A DNA stretch of 64,000 nucleotides from Shewanella algae (GCF_009183365.2 NZ_CP068230.1:3377001-3441000), one strand, 5' to 3'; shown: positions 26,993-36,802, numbered from the stretch's first letter. Translations and numbers: made by a program. The notes: generated by a model from the letters alone, not told the origin.

Positions 26993-27850
26993 CTACATCC
27001 AGAATGCAATATAGATAAGGGTAAAGACGGGCAAGGCTGCGGTCAGGCTGTCGATGCGATCCAGCACACCACCGTGGCCGGGCAATATGGTGCCCGAGTC
27101 TTTAATTTTAGCGGCGCGCTTGAACATGCTCTCGGACAGATCGCCAAGCGCCGAGGCAAGTGCGGTAAACAGGGTCACGGCAACCAGCAGTCCAAGCTCC
27201 TGTTCGGGAGAGAAATAGCAAACACCGGCCACTACCACCATGGTGGTCAGCAGGCCACCCAGCAAACCTTCCAGGGTCTTGGCCGGGCTGACATTGGGCA
27301 TGAGTTTAATCCGTCCCAGCGCCTTACCGGCAAAGTAGGCCCCTGAATCAGCGGCCCATACCGTCAGCATCACCAAAAACACCAGGATACCGCCAAAATA
27401 AGGGTCAGCAGGACTGCTGAGCGCTTTGAGGGCTATCAGGGAAGCGAAACAAGGTAGCAAGGTCAACTGGCCGAACATGGACTTGAGCATAGGGCTGCCC
27501 TGCCAAAGTTTGGCGCTGCAGGGATAGGAGATCACCAGCACCAGAGAGAACAACCACCAACAGGCACCGATAAGAATGATGGCCAGCATAATGGGGTGTA
27601 ACTGGCCCCTGGACCAGACGGCATCGGCCGGAACCAGAAGATTAATCGCCACCAGCACTATCGCCAGGGTAGCGGTAAAACTCCATTGAGTAACCTCACA
27701 GCGGCTGTCGATAATGCGGCCCCATTCTTTTGCCGCAATCAGAAATACCGCCACCAAGGCCCATGAAAAATAACTTGCCGGGAGCAAAAAGATAGCCCCC
27801 ATAACCAGTGGGATTAACCAAATTGCTGTTATTATTCGTTGTTTTAGCAA
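26993..27850 (-). CDS. cdsA: Phosphatidate cytidylyltransferase
   Basis: Makes CDP-diacylglycerol, the precursor of all membrane phospholipids. Polytopic membrane protein (seven or eight helices) with the C-terminal family signature GDLSESMFKRAAKIKDSG, then LPGHGGVLDRIDSL. 285 residues from a TTG start preceded by AGGGA. Follows uppS by 20 nt. Confidence 0.96.
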   Translation of the reverse strand: MLKQRIITAIWLIPLVMGAIFLLPASYFSWALVAVFLIAAKEWGRIIDSRCEVTQWSFTATLAIVLVAINLLVPADAVWSRGQLHPIMLAIILIGACWWLFSLVLVISYPCSAKLWQGSPMLKSMFGQLTLLPCFASLIALKALSSPADPYFGGILVFLVMLTVWAADSGAYFAGKALGRIKLMPNVSPAKTLEGLLGGLLTTMVVVAGVCYFSPEQELGLLVAVTLFTALASALGDLSESMFKRAAKIKDSGTILPGHGGVLDRIDSLTAALPVFTLIYIAFWM

Positions 27851-27870
27851 AAAATGTCCCTCGTAAGATG

Positions 27871-28698
27871 TTATACGCTGCGTATTTCTTCTATCTGACT
27901 TCCGGTCAGACCAAAACGACGCTGGCGGCTGGCAAAAGTCGCCACTGCCTGGCGAAACGCCTGCTCATCAAAATCCGGCCAAAGGGTGTCGGTAAAGACC
28001 AACTCGGCATAAGCCGCCTGCCAGAGAATAAAATTACTGATGCGGTAATCCCCGCCCGTACGGATCATTAAATCAACTTCATGTTGATTTTGCATGCACA
28101 AATGTTCTGCCAAGGCCTCTTCGCTGAACTGACTGCTGGTCATTTCACCGGATTCTACTTTTTCGGCCAGTTTACGAGCAGCTTGCATTATGTCCCAGCG
28201 GCCACCGTAGTTGGCGGCAACATTGAGGATAAGCTCTGAATTGGCGGCGGTTTTCTCTTCGGCTGCGCGGATCTGCTTTTGCAGCCTCTCGGAGAAGCGG
28301 CTGGTATCACCTATGATGTTCAGCCGGACACCGTTTTGGTGCAGCAGTTTGATTTCCCGGCGCAGCACGGTAAAAAACAGTTCCATCAGCAGGCTGACTT
28401 CCTGATCCGGACGACGCCAGTTTTCACTGGAAAACGCAAACAGGGTCAGTGAACGTACCCCGAGTTGCCTGGCGGTACTCACGGCGCGGCGCACAGCCTT
28501 GACACCGGCCTTATGGCCTATGACTCTGGGTTTACCCTGGGCCTGAGCCCAACGGCCGTTACCATCCATAATGATAGCCACATGCTGCGGGATAGACTGC
28601 TTTACCAGCTCTGAAAGCTGCTCCGGTAAGCACTCAGAGGTCAGGCAGTCGCCGGTGCTGGTTGGAGTCGTAGGATCGGCTTCCATATTGGATGACAT
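27871..28698 (-). CDS. uppS: Undecaprenyl diphosphate synthase (UppS/IspU)
   Basis: Builds the C55 lipid carrier for peptidoglycan and LPS from farnesyl diphosphate and IPP. It shows IIMDGNGRWAQ (diphosphate-binding Asp), FAFSSENWRRP and the C-terminal DLMIRTGGDYRISNFILWQ. I start at the ATG at 28698 (275 residues); a TTG four codons upstream is possible. The roughly 35-residue N-terminal extension, rich in Thr/Ser, is longer than in E. coli. Confidence 0.95.
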   Translation of the reverse strand: MSSNMEADPTTPTSTGDCLTSECLPEQLSELVKQSIPQHVAIIMDGNGRWAQAQGKPRVIGHKAGVKAVRRAVSTARQLGVRSLTLFAFSSENWRRPDQEVSLLMELFFTVLRREIKLLHQNGVRLNIIGDTSRFSERLQKQIRAAEEKTAANSELILNVAANYGGRWDIMQAARKLAEKVESGEMTSSQFSEEALAEHLCMQNQHEVDLMIRTGGDYRISNFILWQAAYAELVFTDTLWPDFDEQAFRQAVATFASRQRRFGLTGSQIEEIRSV

Positions 28699-28728
28699 CT
28701 GAATAAACAACCCTTATAAATAGACAAA

Positions 28729-28755
28729 CGCCGCGTAGTATACCCCTACACGGCG
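28729..28755 (-). terminator. Stem-loop between frr and uppS
   Basis: Minus strand: CGCCG-t-GTAG, loop, CTAC-g-CGGCG, followed by TTTGTCT. Could be an attenuator between the translation genes and the lipid genes. Confidence 0.5.
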
Positions 28756-28782
28756 CATCAACTCTAGTTTAGCGAGTCAATA

Positions 28783-29340
28783 TCAGACTTCCATCAATTC
28801 CGCTTCTTTTGCGGCCAACAGCTCGTCTATCTTCTTGATATGTGCGTCAGTTATCTTCTGCACTTCCTCTTCGCTACGGCGTACATCGTCCTCGGTACAC
28901 TCTTTTTCCTTCTCCAGGTTCTTCACCGCAGAGTTGGCATCACGACGAACGTTACGCACAGCCACGCGGCCGTTTTCGGCTTCGGCGCGAACCACTTTAA
29001 CCAGATCACGACGACGCTCTTCGGTCAGAGCCGGCAGAGGGATACGGATAGTGGCACCGGCAGACATAGGGTTCAGGCCCAGATCTGAGCTCATGATCGC
29101 CTTCTCTACGGCCTGGATCATGCTACGGTCGAATACGTTAACCGCCAGAGTGCGGCTGTCTTCAACAGAGATATTACCCACCTGCTTGAGCGGGGTCATG
29201 GTGCCGTAGTAAGACACCTGGATAGAGTCCAGCAATGCAGGGTGAGCACGGCCGGTACGCACTTTGGCCATTTGCGCCTTGGTGGCATCTACACACTTGT
29301 CCATACGAACCTGTGCATCTTCTTTAATCGCATCAATCAC
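28783..29340 (-). CDS. frr: Ribosome recycling factor
   Basis: Splits post-termination ribosomes together with EF-G. 185 residues, exact family length, with KVRTGRAHPALLDSI near residue 27 and RIPLPALTEERRRDLVK in the middle. The start is GTG with AGGA nine bases upstream. Follows pyrH by 28 nt. Confidence 0.97.
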   Translation of the reverse strand: MIDAIKEDAQVRMDKCVDATKAQMAKVRTGRAHPALLDSIQVSYYGTMTPLKQVGNISVEDSRTLAVNVFDRSMIQAVEKAIMSSDLGLNPMSAGATIRIPLPALTEERRRDLVKVVRAEAENGRVAVRNVRRDANSAVKNLEKEKECTEDDVRRSEEEVQKITDAHIKKIDELLAAKEAELMEV

Positions 29341-29368
29341 GTTAAATGTCCTTTTTGCAATCAGTCGG

Positions 29369-30100
29369 TTATTTCGTTTTGATCAGCGTGCCTTCGGCTT
29401 CTTCACCCATGATCACCCGGCGCAGTGCGCCTGGCTTATTCATATTGAAGACCAATATAGGCATGTCGTGGTCACGGGCCATGGTGAAGGCGGCCAGATC
29501 CATGACTTTCAATTCTTTATCCAGAACTTCAGTGTAACTCAGTTCATCGTATTTGACGGCTTCGGGGTTCTTCATCGGGTCATCCGAATATACGCCGTCA
29601 ACTTTAGTGCCTTTTAGCACGACTTCTGCTTCAATTTCAATCCCTCTCAGGCAAGCAGCAGAGTCTGTAGTACAGAATGGGTTACCGGTACCGGCAGCAA
29701 AAATCACCACACGTCCGGACTTGAGCAGGCTGATAGCCTCGGCCCAGTTGTATCTATCGCACACACCATTGAGCGGAATAGCAGACATCAGACGGGCATT
29801 AACATAGGCACGGTGCAGCGCATCACGCATCGCCAGACCATTCATCACTGTCGCCAGCATACCCATGTGATCGCCCACCACGCGGTTCATACCAGCCTTG
29901 GCCAGTCCTTCACCACGGAACAGGTTTCCGCCACCGATGACCACGCCAACCTGAATGCCGAGCTCAACCAGTTCTTTAATCTCCTGGGCCATACGATCCA
30001 GTACCTTGGGATCGATACCGAAGCCTTCTTCGCCCATCAGGGCTTCGCCACTCAGTTTCAGCAGAATACGTCGAAATGCAGGTTTTGGGTTGGTGCTCAT
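29369..30100 (-). CDS. pyrH: Uridylate kinase
   Basis: Phosphorylates UMP to UDP; hexameric amino-acid-kinase-fold enzyme. Contains LLKLSGEALMG, VIGGGNLFRG, FAAGTGNPFCTTD and KGTKVDGVYSDDP. 243 residues. Between tsf and frr as in most gammaproteobacteria. Confidence 0.97.
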   Translation of the reverse strand: MSTNPKPAFRRILLKLSGEALMGEEGFGIDPKVLDRMAQEIKELVELGIQVGVVIGGGNLFRGEGLAKAGMNRVVGDHMGMLATVMNGLAMRDALHRAYVNARLMSAIPLNGVCDRYNWAEAISLLKSGRVVIFAAGTGNPFCTTDSAACLRGIEIEAEVVLKGTKVDGVYSDDPMKNPEAVKYDELSYTEVLDKELKVMDLAAFTMARDHDMPILVFNMNKPGALRRVIMGEEAEGTLIKTK

Positions 30101-30121
30101 CTTTTTCTGTCCTGGTCATAA

Positions 30122-30149
30122 CAAGACCGCAGCGGCTGCTGCGGTCTTG
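30122..30149 (-). terminator. Stem-loop after tsf
   Basis: An 11-bp GC-rich stem aagaccgcagc/gctgcggtctt (30123-30148), 21 bp past the tsf stop. The T-tract is poor, so termination is probably partial. Confidence 0.5.
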
Positions 30150-30169
30150 GGAGGGTTAAGAATTGGCGA

Positions 30170-31021
30170 TTAAGCCTTCTTGGAAGCAGCGATTTGGGCA
30201 GCTACTTCAGAAGCGAAATCTTCTTCTTTCTTCTCGATACCTTCACCCACTTCCAGGCGGATGAAGTTAGTCACAGTGGCGCCTTTCTCTTTCAGAACTT
30301 CGCCAACAGTTTTCTTTGGCTCCATGATGAATGGCTGACCAGTCAGAGAAACCTCACCGGTGAACTTCTTCATGCGGCCGGCAACCATCTTCTCAGCGAT
30401 TTCCTGAGGCTTGCCTTCGTTCATAGCGATTTCAACTTGAACGGAACGCTCTTTCTCAACCACTTCAGCTGGAACGTCTTCTGGGTTAACGTACTCAGGC
30501 TTAGAGGCAGCAACGTGCATTGCAATGTGCTTCAGCGTTTCTTCATCGGCTTCACCGGTAACAACTACACCGATGCGATCGCCGTGACGGTAGAAAGCCA
30601 TCTTGTCACCGTCGATGTACTCAACGCGACGAACATTGATGTTTTCACCGATTTTGGCAACCAGGGCAACACGCGCTTCTTCGAACTGAGCTTTCAGATC
30701 TTCAACAGTCACTTTGGCAGCAGCGGCAGCTTCCAGAACTTCGTTGGCGAAAGCCAGGAAGTTGGAGTCTTTTGCTACGAAGTCAGTCTGGCAGTTAACT
30801 TCAACCAGAGCAGTGTAACCAGCACCGTTTTTGATCAGGATAGTACCTTCGGCAGCGATGTTACCGGCTTTCTTGGCCGCTTTAGCCGCGCCGCTCTTAC
30901 GCATGTTATCGATTGCAGCTTCGATATCACCGTTAGTTTCGGTCAGGGCTTTTTTACAATCCATCATGCCTGCGCCAGTACGGTCGCGCAGTTCTTTAAC
31001 CAGGGCAGCAGTAATTGCCAT
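30170..31021 (-). CDS. tsf: Elongation factor Ts
   Basis: Nucleotide exchange factor for EF-Tu. It has the N-terminal UBA-like LVKELRDRTGAGMMDCKKAL, then VEVNCQTDFVAKD, and the core domains. 283 residues, standard. Second gene of the rpsB-tsf operon. Confidence 0.98.
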   Translation of the reverse strand: MAITAALVKELRDRTGAGMMDCKKALTETNGDIEAAIDNMRKSGAAKAAKKAGNIAAEGTILIKNGAGYTALVEVNCQTDFVAKDSNFLAFANEVLEAAAAAKVTVEDLKAQFEEARVALVAKIGENINVRRVEYIDGDKMAFYRHGDRIGVVVTGEADEETLKHIAMHVAASKPEYVNPEDVPAEVVEKERSVQVEIAMNEGKPQEIAEKMVAGRMKKFTGEVSLTGQPFIMEPKKTVGEVLKEKGATVTNFIRLEVGEGIEKKEEDFASEVAAQIAASKKA

Positions 31022-31073
31022 TGTTAAATCCTCAATTGATAATTCGACAAATTTAACCTGTTGATAATCAGGT

Positions 31074-31103
31074 ATAAAACAGGGGCCATATGGCCCCTGT
31101 TAA
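31074..31103 (-). terminator. Attenuator-like hairpin between rpsB and tsf
   Basis: The perfect palindrome AACAGGGGCCATATGGCCCCTGTT (31078-31101) is followed on the minus strand by TTTATA. Its position suits a partial terminator that lowers tsf relative to rpsB. Confidence 0.6.
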
Positions 31104-31153
31104 CCAATCATATCTCTTGGTTAATAAGGGTGATGTACTAGCATCGCACCTTA

Positions 31154-31882
31154 TTATTCAGCTTCGATGAAACCGTCTTCTTCAGCTTGAACAGCCAGGT
31201 CCTGACCACGGCCAGCTTTGGCAGCAGCAGCTACAGACTCAGCATACAAACGGATTGCACGCATAGCGTCGTCGTTACCAGGAATGATGTAGTCAACGCC
31301 ATCTGGAGCAGAGTTGGTATCTACTACGGCAACAACTGGGATACCCAGGTTGTTGGCTTCTTTGATAGCGATGTGTTCATGGTCGGCACCGATAACGAAA
31401 ATGGCGTCTGGCAGACCGCCCATGTTCTTGATACCACCCAGAGACTTCTCAAGCTTTTCCAGCTCACGGGTACGCATCAGCGCTTCTTTCTTGGTCAGCT
31501 TGTCGAAAGTACCGTCAACAGACTGGGTTTCCAGATCTTTCAGGCGCTTGATTGACTGACGAACGGTTTTCCAGTTGGTCAGCATACCGCCGAGCCAGCG
31601 CTTGTCCACGTAGAACTGCTCGCAAGATACGGCAGCTTCTTTGATGGCTTCACTGGCAGCGCGCTTGGTGCCTACGAACAGGATTTTACCTTTCTTGGAA
31701 GCAATGTTGCTGATGAAAGCCAGAGCTTCATTGAACATTGGCACAGTGTGCTCGAGGTTGATGATGTGTACACCGTTGCGGGCGCCGAAGATGAAAGGCT
31801 TCATCTTAGGGTTCCAGTAACGGGTTTGGTGACCGAAGTGTACACCGGCCTGGAGCATATCGCGCATTGAAACTGTAGTCAT
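31154..31882 (-). CDS. rpsB: 30S ribosomal protein S2
   Basis: Ribosomal small-subunit protein. It begins MRDMLQAGVHFGHQTRYWNPKM and contains LFVGTKRAASEAI, WLGGMLTNWKT and IPGNDDAMRAIRLY. 242 residues. First gene of a long minus-strand run, divergent from map. Confidence 0.98.
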   Translation of the reverse strand: MTTVSMRDMLQAGVHFGHQTRYWNPKMKPFIFGARNGVHIINLEHTVPMFNEALAFISNIASKKGKILFVGTKRAASEAIKEAAVSCEQFYVDKRWLGGMLTNWKTVRQSIKRLKDLETQSVDGTFDKLTKKEALMRTRELEKLEKSLGGIKNMGGLPDAIFVIGADHEHIAIKEANNLGIPVVAVVDTNSAPDGVDYIIPGNDDAMRAIRLYAESVAAAAKAGRGQDLAVQAEEDGFIEAE

Positions 31883-31980
31883 TTTCTATACCTTAATTTA
31901 AGGGGTTAGACCTCCACGCATCCCATGTCTTCGACCCTTTGGCCAAGCCGCGGGCACCCCGAAGAATGTGTCGATACGTG
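31883..31980 (-). promoter_or_regulatory. rpsB leader, probable S2 autoregulatory element
   Basis: On the minus strand the 5' region contains CATGGGATGCGTGGAGGTCTAACCCC just before the rpsB ribosome-binding site, and a GC-rich stem region upstream. In gammaproteobacteria the rpsB leader is conserved in structure and mediates repression by S2. My assignment rests on remembered similarity of this stretch to the E. coli leader. Confidence 0.5.
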
Positions 31981-32299
31981 TGTGATTTAGTATTTGAGTT
32001 AAATGCCATGTATAATGGCCGCCATCTTTACTCTGACCTGCCAACGAAATGGGATCCCCCACCGAAGGCAGCCCGACTTGAAGTCAATTCGAACTCGTAG
32101 AGTCGTCAGCTCAAAGTCACTTAGAGTCAAACATAACGGCGCGCTTTATACCATAAATCGCCGGCAAACACAAATTTTTTACCGCTCATATGTCGGCCTT
32201 AAACTCAGTTCAAAGCCGCGCCAGGAGCGTTATTTTACCGTTTCACAAACAAGTTGGATTGGCCTTGGCCAAGACACAGGTTATTAAGAGAAAACCCCC
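31981..32299. other. Divergent intergenic region rpsB/map
   Basis: Holds the divergent promoters. A TATAAT hexamer lies at 32011-32016, but I find no matching -35 box at standard spacing for either strand. No additional gene seen. Confidence 0.4.
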
Positions 32300-33103
32300 A
32301 TGAGTATAGTCATCAAGACAGCAGACGAAATTGAGAAAATGCGTGCCGCCGGCAAGCTGGCCGCCAGTGTACTGGAAATGATAGCCCCGCACGTCAAGGC
32401 CGGGGTCAGCACCAACGAGCTCAACGATATCTGCGCCAAGTACACGGAAGAACAAGGCGCCATCTCTGCGCCGCTCAACTACCATGGTTTTCCCAAGTCC
32501 ATCTGTACCTCTATCAATGAGGTGATCTGCCACGGTATTCCCAGCGATCGCGTGCTCAAGGACGGCGATATTCTCAATATCGACATCACTGTCATCAAGG
32601 ATGGCTATCACGGCGACACTTCCAAAATGTTCCTGATTGGCGATGTCAGCCCAAAAGATCGCCGCCTGTGCCGTATCGCTCAGGAAAGCCTCTACGCCGC
32701 CATTCGTAAAGTTCGCCCCGGCATGCAGCTGGGTGAAATTGGCACCACGGTCGAGAAGTTTATCAAGGCCAGCAAGTCAGGCCTGGACAAATATTCGATA
32801 GTGCAGGATTACTGCGGTCACGGTATCGGCGCCGGTTTCCACGAAGAGCCACAGGTAGTGCACTACAAAAACAACGACAAGACCATACTGCGTCCAGGCA
32901 TGTGCTTTACCATTGAGCCGATGATCAACGCCGGTCGCCACACTTCTGTACTGAACAAGGATGACGGCTGGACTGTCACCACCTCAGATGGTAAAAATTC
33001 AGCTCAGTGGGAACATACTCTGTTGATCACCCAGACCGGTGTAGAGGTTCTGACGCTGCGTGCCGAGGAAGATTTCCCGAGGATCATCAATCACGCCAAA
33101 TAA
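32300..33103 (+). CDS. map: Methionine aminopeptidase, type I
   Basis: Removes the N-terminal methionine co-translationally; two-metal enzyme. Metal ligands are visible in order: INEVICHGIP, DILNIDITV and YHGDTSKMF, GHGIGAGFHEEP, and FTIEPMINAG. 267 residues. It lies 20 nt before glnD. Confidence 0.97.
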   Translation: MSIVIKTADEIEKMRAAGKLAASVLEMIAPHVKAGVSTNELNDICAKYTEEQGAISAPLNYHGFPKSICTSINEVICHGIPSDRVLKDGDILNIDITVIKDGYHGDTSKMFLIGDVSPKDRRLCRIAQESLYAAIRKVRPGMQLGEIGTTVEKFIKASKSGLDKYSIVQDYCGHGIGAGFHEEPQVVHYKNNDKTILRPGMCFTIEPMINAGRHTSVLNKDDGWTVTTSDGKNSAQWEHTLLITQTGVEVLTLRAEEDFPRIINHAK

Positions 33104-33123
33104 GGCGTCACCCAAGGAATAGA

Positions 33124-35703
33124 ATGAGCACAGCGCTGGCAGCCAAAACGGCACTTTGTGAGCAGAATCAAGCCCTGTTTGACAGGTTTACCTCGCGAGA
33201 AAAGATAGTCGAACTGGTTACCAGCCGCTGTCGCTTTGTCGATAAGCAGCTGATTGAACAATGGCAAGCACAGGGGCTGAATGATTATCCCATCGCCCTT
33301 ATCGCCGTTGGCGGCTATGGCCGCGGCGAGCTGCACCCCTATTCAGACATAGATCTGCTGTTTCTGGTGGATGACAACCTGGACCCGGCAGCCGAGAGCA
33401 GGCTCAGCGCCTATATCGCCTTTCTCTGGGACGCAGGTCTTGAAATCGGCCACAGTGTCAGAACCCTGGGCGAAACCCTGCAGCAGGGTCGCCAGGACAT
33501 CACCATAGCCACCAATCTATTGGAAGCCAGGCTGCTTACCGGCCCGGAAATCCTGTTTGATACTCTCTACGACGCGATTCGCGAGCACCAATTCTGGCCA
33601 TCGAACGAGTTTTTCAGCGCCAAGCGCGATGAACAGCGCGCCCGCCACGCCAGGGCCAATGCCTTCGATCTTGAACCCAATATCAAGACCTGCCCCGGCG
33701 GCCTCAGGGATATTCAAACCATAGCCTGGGTCGCCATGCGCCACTTCGATGCCGCCAAACTCGAAGAGTTGGTCGGGCACGGTTTTCTGGAGCAGGCCGA
33801 ACTCGAAGAGCTGCTGGAGTGTCAGCACTTCCTCTGGGAGCTGAGATTTGCCCTGCACCTGGCATCGGGCCGTGACGAAAACCGTTTGCTGTTTGACTTG
33901 CAGCGTCAGGTCGCCGGCTTGATGGGCTACGAAGATGCCACCCAACTGGCGGTCGAGCAGATGATGAAGCGCTATTACCGCACAGTGCGGCGGGTGATGG
34001 AGCTCAACGAGATGCTGCTGCAACTGTTCAAGCGTGCCACCCTGGGGCACACCCAGGCGCTGGAAATCCAGCCTATAGATGAACACTATCAGCGCCGCGG
34101 CCGCTTTATCGAGGCGCTGGACTTGGCACTGTTTGACGATCCGGAAGAGATCGTCAGACTGTTTTTGCATGTGGCCCGCAATTCCAATATTCAGGGGATT
34201 TATGCCCCGACTCTGAGGGCGCTGAGAAGGGCCAGACGCGCCCAGCCGCAGCCGCTGATGGCCTGGGAAGGCTGCCGCGGGGTATTTATGGAAATCCTCC
34301 GCCATCCTCGTGGCATTGCGGCTCTGTCGCTGATGCACAAACATGGGGTGATGTCGGCTTATTTGCCTGCCTGGCGCGCCATTGAGGGCCAGATGCAGTT
34401 TGACCTCTTCCATGCCTACACTGTAGATGAACACACCCACAGGCTGCTGCTCAATATCGACAAATTTGCCCAGGCAGAGCAGAAAGAGGAGTTCCCACTC
34501 GGCTCTGTACTGATCAATCAGTTGCCGAAAAAAGGGCTTCTGGTCTTGGCGGCCATTTTCCACGACATCGCCAAGGGTCGCGGCGGCGATCACAGTAAAC
34601 TCGGCGCCGTGGATGCGCAGGAGTTTTGCAAACTGCATGGCCTCAACGACCACGACGGCCGCTTGGTCAGCTGGTTGGTGGAGAATCATCTGTTGATGTC
34701 GATTATTGCCCAGCGCCGGGATATTTCCGATCCCGAAGTAGTCGCCGATTTCGCCGACAAGGTTCGTGATGCGGTGCACCTGAGTTACCTCTACTGCCTG
34801 ACAGTGGCCGATATCTGTGCCACCAATGAAAAAACCTGGAACAACTGGAAGGGCTCCCTGCTCAGGGATCTCTATTTTGCCACCCAGAGGGTGCTCGCCC
34901 GCGGCAAAGAAAAGCCGGTGGATATTCGCGCCCGGGTGCGGGAGCATCAGGCCAAGGCCAAGAAAGAGTTGCTGCGGCGCGGCTTCAAGGAAAAGGCGCT
35001 GGATCAGCTGTGGCAGAGATTCAAGGCCGATTACTTTTTGCGTCATCAACCCAATCAAATCGCCTGGCACGCCGAGGCGATTCTCAAGCACAAGCAGGAT
35101 GAGCCGCTGGTGATGGTATCCAAACACACCACCCGTGGCGGTACCGAGCTGTTTGTCTATTGCCAGGACAAACCCAAGCTGTTTGCCACTGTGATGGCGG
35201 TGCTGGACAACAAGAATATCAATGTTCATGATGCCAACATCATGACATCCAAGGACAACTACGCCCTGGATACCTTTGTGATCCTTGAACAGGACGGCAA
35301 GGCGGTTAGTCAGCTGTCGCGGATACAAAGCATACGCAAGACCCTTGGCAAAGCGCTCAGCGGCGAGCAACCCAAGATCCCGCGTTTTCGCAAATTGTCG
35401 CGCAAGATGAAACCTTTTAAAGTTCCGACTCAGGTCAGTTTCCTGCCGACCCGCCGCCATGGTACAAGTATGATGGAACTGATAGCCTTGGATAGCCCGG
35501 GCCTGCTGGCCAAGATAGGTGAAACCTTCTATCGCTGTGATGTCACCCTGCTGGCGGCCAAGATCACCACGATAGGCGAGCGCGCCGAGGACTTTTTTAT
35601 TCTACAAACCAATCAGGGACTGGCACTGGATGAAGCCCAGCAACAAAGGCTGAAAGAGTCACTGATCAGTGCCCTGTCCCAATTCGGGACCCCAACAACC
35701 TAA
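33124..35703 (+). CDS. glnD: Bifunctional uridylyltransferase/uridylyl-removing enzyme GlnD
   Basis: Senses glutamine and modifies PII proteins to set nitrogen metabolism. Domain order: nucleotidyltransferase with GGYGRGELHPYSDIDLLFL near residue 62, a linker domain, an HD phosphohydrolase with FHDIAKGRGGDHS near residue 480, and two C-terminal ACT domains (ELFVYCQDKPKLFATVMAVL; MELIALDSPGLLAKIG). 859 residues from the ATG at 33124; a longer frame reads back into map. In the same run as map and dapD. Confidence 0.97.
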   Translation: MSTALAAKTALCEQNQALFDRFTSREKIVELVTSRCRFVDKQLIEQWQAQGLNDYPIALIAVGGYGRGELHPYSDIDLLFLVDDNLDPAAESRLSAYIAFLWDAGLEIGHSVRTLGETLQQGRQDITIATNLLEARLLTGPEILFDTLYDAIREHQFWPSNEFFSAKRDEQRARHARANAFDLEPNIKTCPGGLRDIQTIAWVAMRHFDAAKLEELVGHGFLEQAELEELLECQHFLWELRFALHLASGRDENRLLFDLQRQVAGLMGYEDATQLAVEQMMKRYYRTVRRVMELNEMLLQLFKRATLGHTQALEIQPIDEHYQRRGRFIEALDLALFDDPEEIVRLFLHVARNSNIQGIYAPTLRALRRARRAQPQPLMAWEGCRGVFMEILRHPRGIAALSLMHKHGVMSAYLPAWRAIEGQMQFDLFHAYTVDEHTHRLLLNIDKFAQAEQKEEFPLGSVLINQLPKKGLLVLAAIFHDIAKGRGGDHSKLGAVDAQEFCKLHGLNDHDGRLVSWLVENHLLMSIIAQRRDISDPEVVADFADKVRDAVHLSYLYCLTVADICATNEKTWNNWKGSLLRDLYFATQRVLARGKEKPVDIRARVREHQAKAKKELLRRGFKEKALDQLWQRFKADYFLRHQPNQIAWHAEAILKHKQDEPLVMVSKHTTRGGTELFVYCQDKPKLFATVMAVLDNKNINVHDANIMTSKDNYALDTFVILEQDGKAVSQLSRIQSIRKTLGKALSGEQPKIPRFRKLSRKMKPFKVPTQVSFLPTRRHGTSMMELIALDSPGLLAKIGETFYRCDVTLLAAKITTIGERAEDFFILQTNQGLALDEAQQQRLKESLISALSQFGTPTT

Positions 35704-35720
35704 GTAAACGGGAGAAACCA

Positions 35721-36545
35721 ATGGAGGCTTTACGCCAACGTATTGAGGCGGCTTTTGAAGCTCGCGCACAGATAAGCCCAACCACAGTTGACGCCGAGCT
35801 GCGCGCCGATGTGGAACGAGTGATTGACATGCTGGACAGAGGCGAGGCCAGAGTGGCCGAGAAACTGGACGGTCAATGGCATGTGCACCAATGGCTCAAG
35901 AAAGCCGTTTTGCTGTCTTTCCGTATCTTCGACAATGGCGTAATCGATGGGGCCGAAACCAAGTATTTCGACAAGGTACCACAGAAGTTTGCCGACTATG
36001 ATGAAGCGCGTTTTCGCGCCGAAGCCATACGTGTTGTGCCACCCGCTGCGGTGCGCAAAGGCTCTTTCATCGGTAAAAACACTGTGCTTATGCCCTCTTA
36101 CGTTAACCTGGGCGCCTATGTAGATGAAGGCACCATGGTCGACACCTGGGCCACGGTTGGCTCCTGTGCGCAAATTGGTAAAAACGTGCATCTCTCCGGC
36201 GGTGTCGGTATCGGAGGCGTGCTCGAGCCACTGCAGGCCGGCCCGACCATTATTGAAGACAACTGCTTTATCGGTGCCCGCTCTGAAATCGTTGAAGGGG
36301 TAGTGGTCGAGGAAGGCTCAGTGATTTCCATGGGTGTCTATATCGGCCAGAGCACCCGCATCTATGACCGCGAAACCGGTGAAATTCACTATGGCCGGGT
36401 TCCAGCAGGTTCTGTAGTGGTGTCAGGCACCCTGCCCTCCAACTGCGGCAAGTACAATCTTTACGCCGCCATCATAGTCAAAAAGGTAGACGAGAAAACC
36501 CGCGGTAAAGTGGGTATCAACGAACTGCTGCGGATGGTCGACTGA
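35721..36545 (+). CDS. dapD: Tetrahydrodipicolinate N-succinyltransferase
   Basis: Lysine/diaminopimelate pathway enzyme, succinyl-CoA dependent. Left-handed beta-helix of hexapeptide repeats (GAYVDEGTMVDTWATVGSCAQIG, SGGVGIGGVLEPLQAGPTIIED). 274 residues, same as E. coli. Good GGGAGA ribosome-binding site. 17 nt after glnD. Confidence 0.97.
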   Translation: MEALRQRIEAAFEARAQISPTTVDAELRADVERVIDMLDRGEARVAEKLDGQWHVHQWLKKAVLLSFRIFDNGVIDGAETKYFDKVPQKFADYDEARFRAEAIRVVPPAAVRKGSFIGKNTVLMPSYVNLGAYVDEGTMVDTWATVGSCAQIGKNVHLSGGVGIGGVLEPLQAGPTIIEDNCFIGARSEIVEGVVVEEGSVISMGVYIGQSTRIYDRETGEIHYGRVPAGSVVVSGTLPSNCGKYNLYAAIIVKKVDEKTRGKVGINELLRMVD

Positions 36546-36603
36546 CCCTTGCCCTCGGGAGCTGACCTCGAGCAATAAGCGCTTTAGCAGGTCAGCAACC
36601 CCA

Positions 36604-36656
36604 TCTATGTGTCTGTCTGCTCTGCCCATAAGGGCGCGGGCAGACACATTTACTTA
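36604..36656 (+). terminator. Stem-loop after dapD
   Basis: atgtgtctg pairs with cagacacat across a loop that includes gccc/gggc, followed by tttactta. A plausible but imperfect terminator about 60 bp past dapD. The remainder of 36546-36802 shows no gene. Confidence 0.4.
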
Positions 36657-36802
36657 CCAAGAGACAAACTTCCACACCTTGGGACACGCCTTGCCCAAGC
36701 AGCAACAACTGCTGACAGAAAGCCTCTATTCAATCGCTGGCAAATGCCCCTGCTGCGACTGTACTTAAATGGTACTTGAAGCATCCCCAAAAGGAGCAAG
36801 CC

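Noticed and set aside
32011..32016. Perfect TATAAT as promoter of map or rpsB
   Set aside because: No -35 box at 16-18 bp on either strand that I can defend, and it is 290 bp from the map start.
33517..35460. 647-codon frame antisense to glnD
   Set aside because: GlnD domains are all intact on the plus strand; the antisense product has no recognisable domain.
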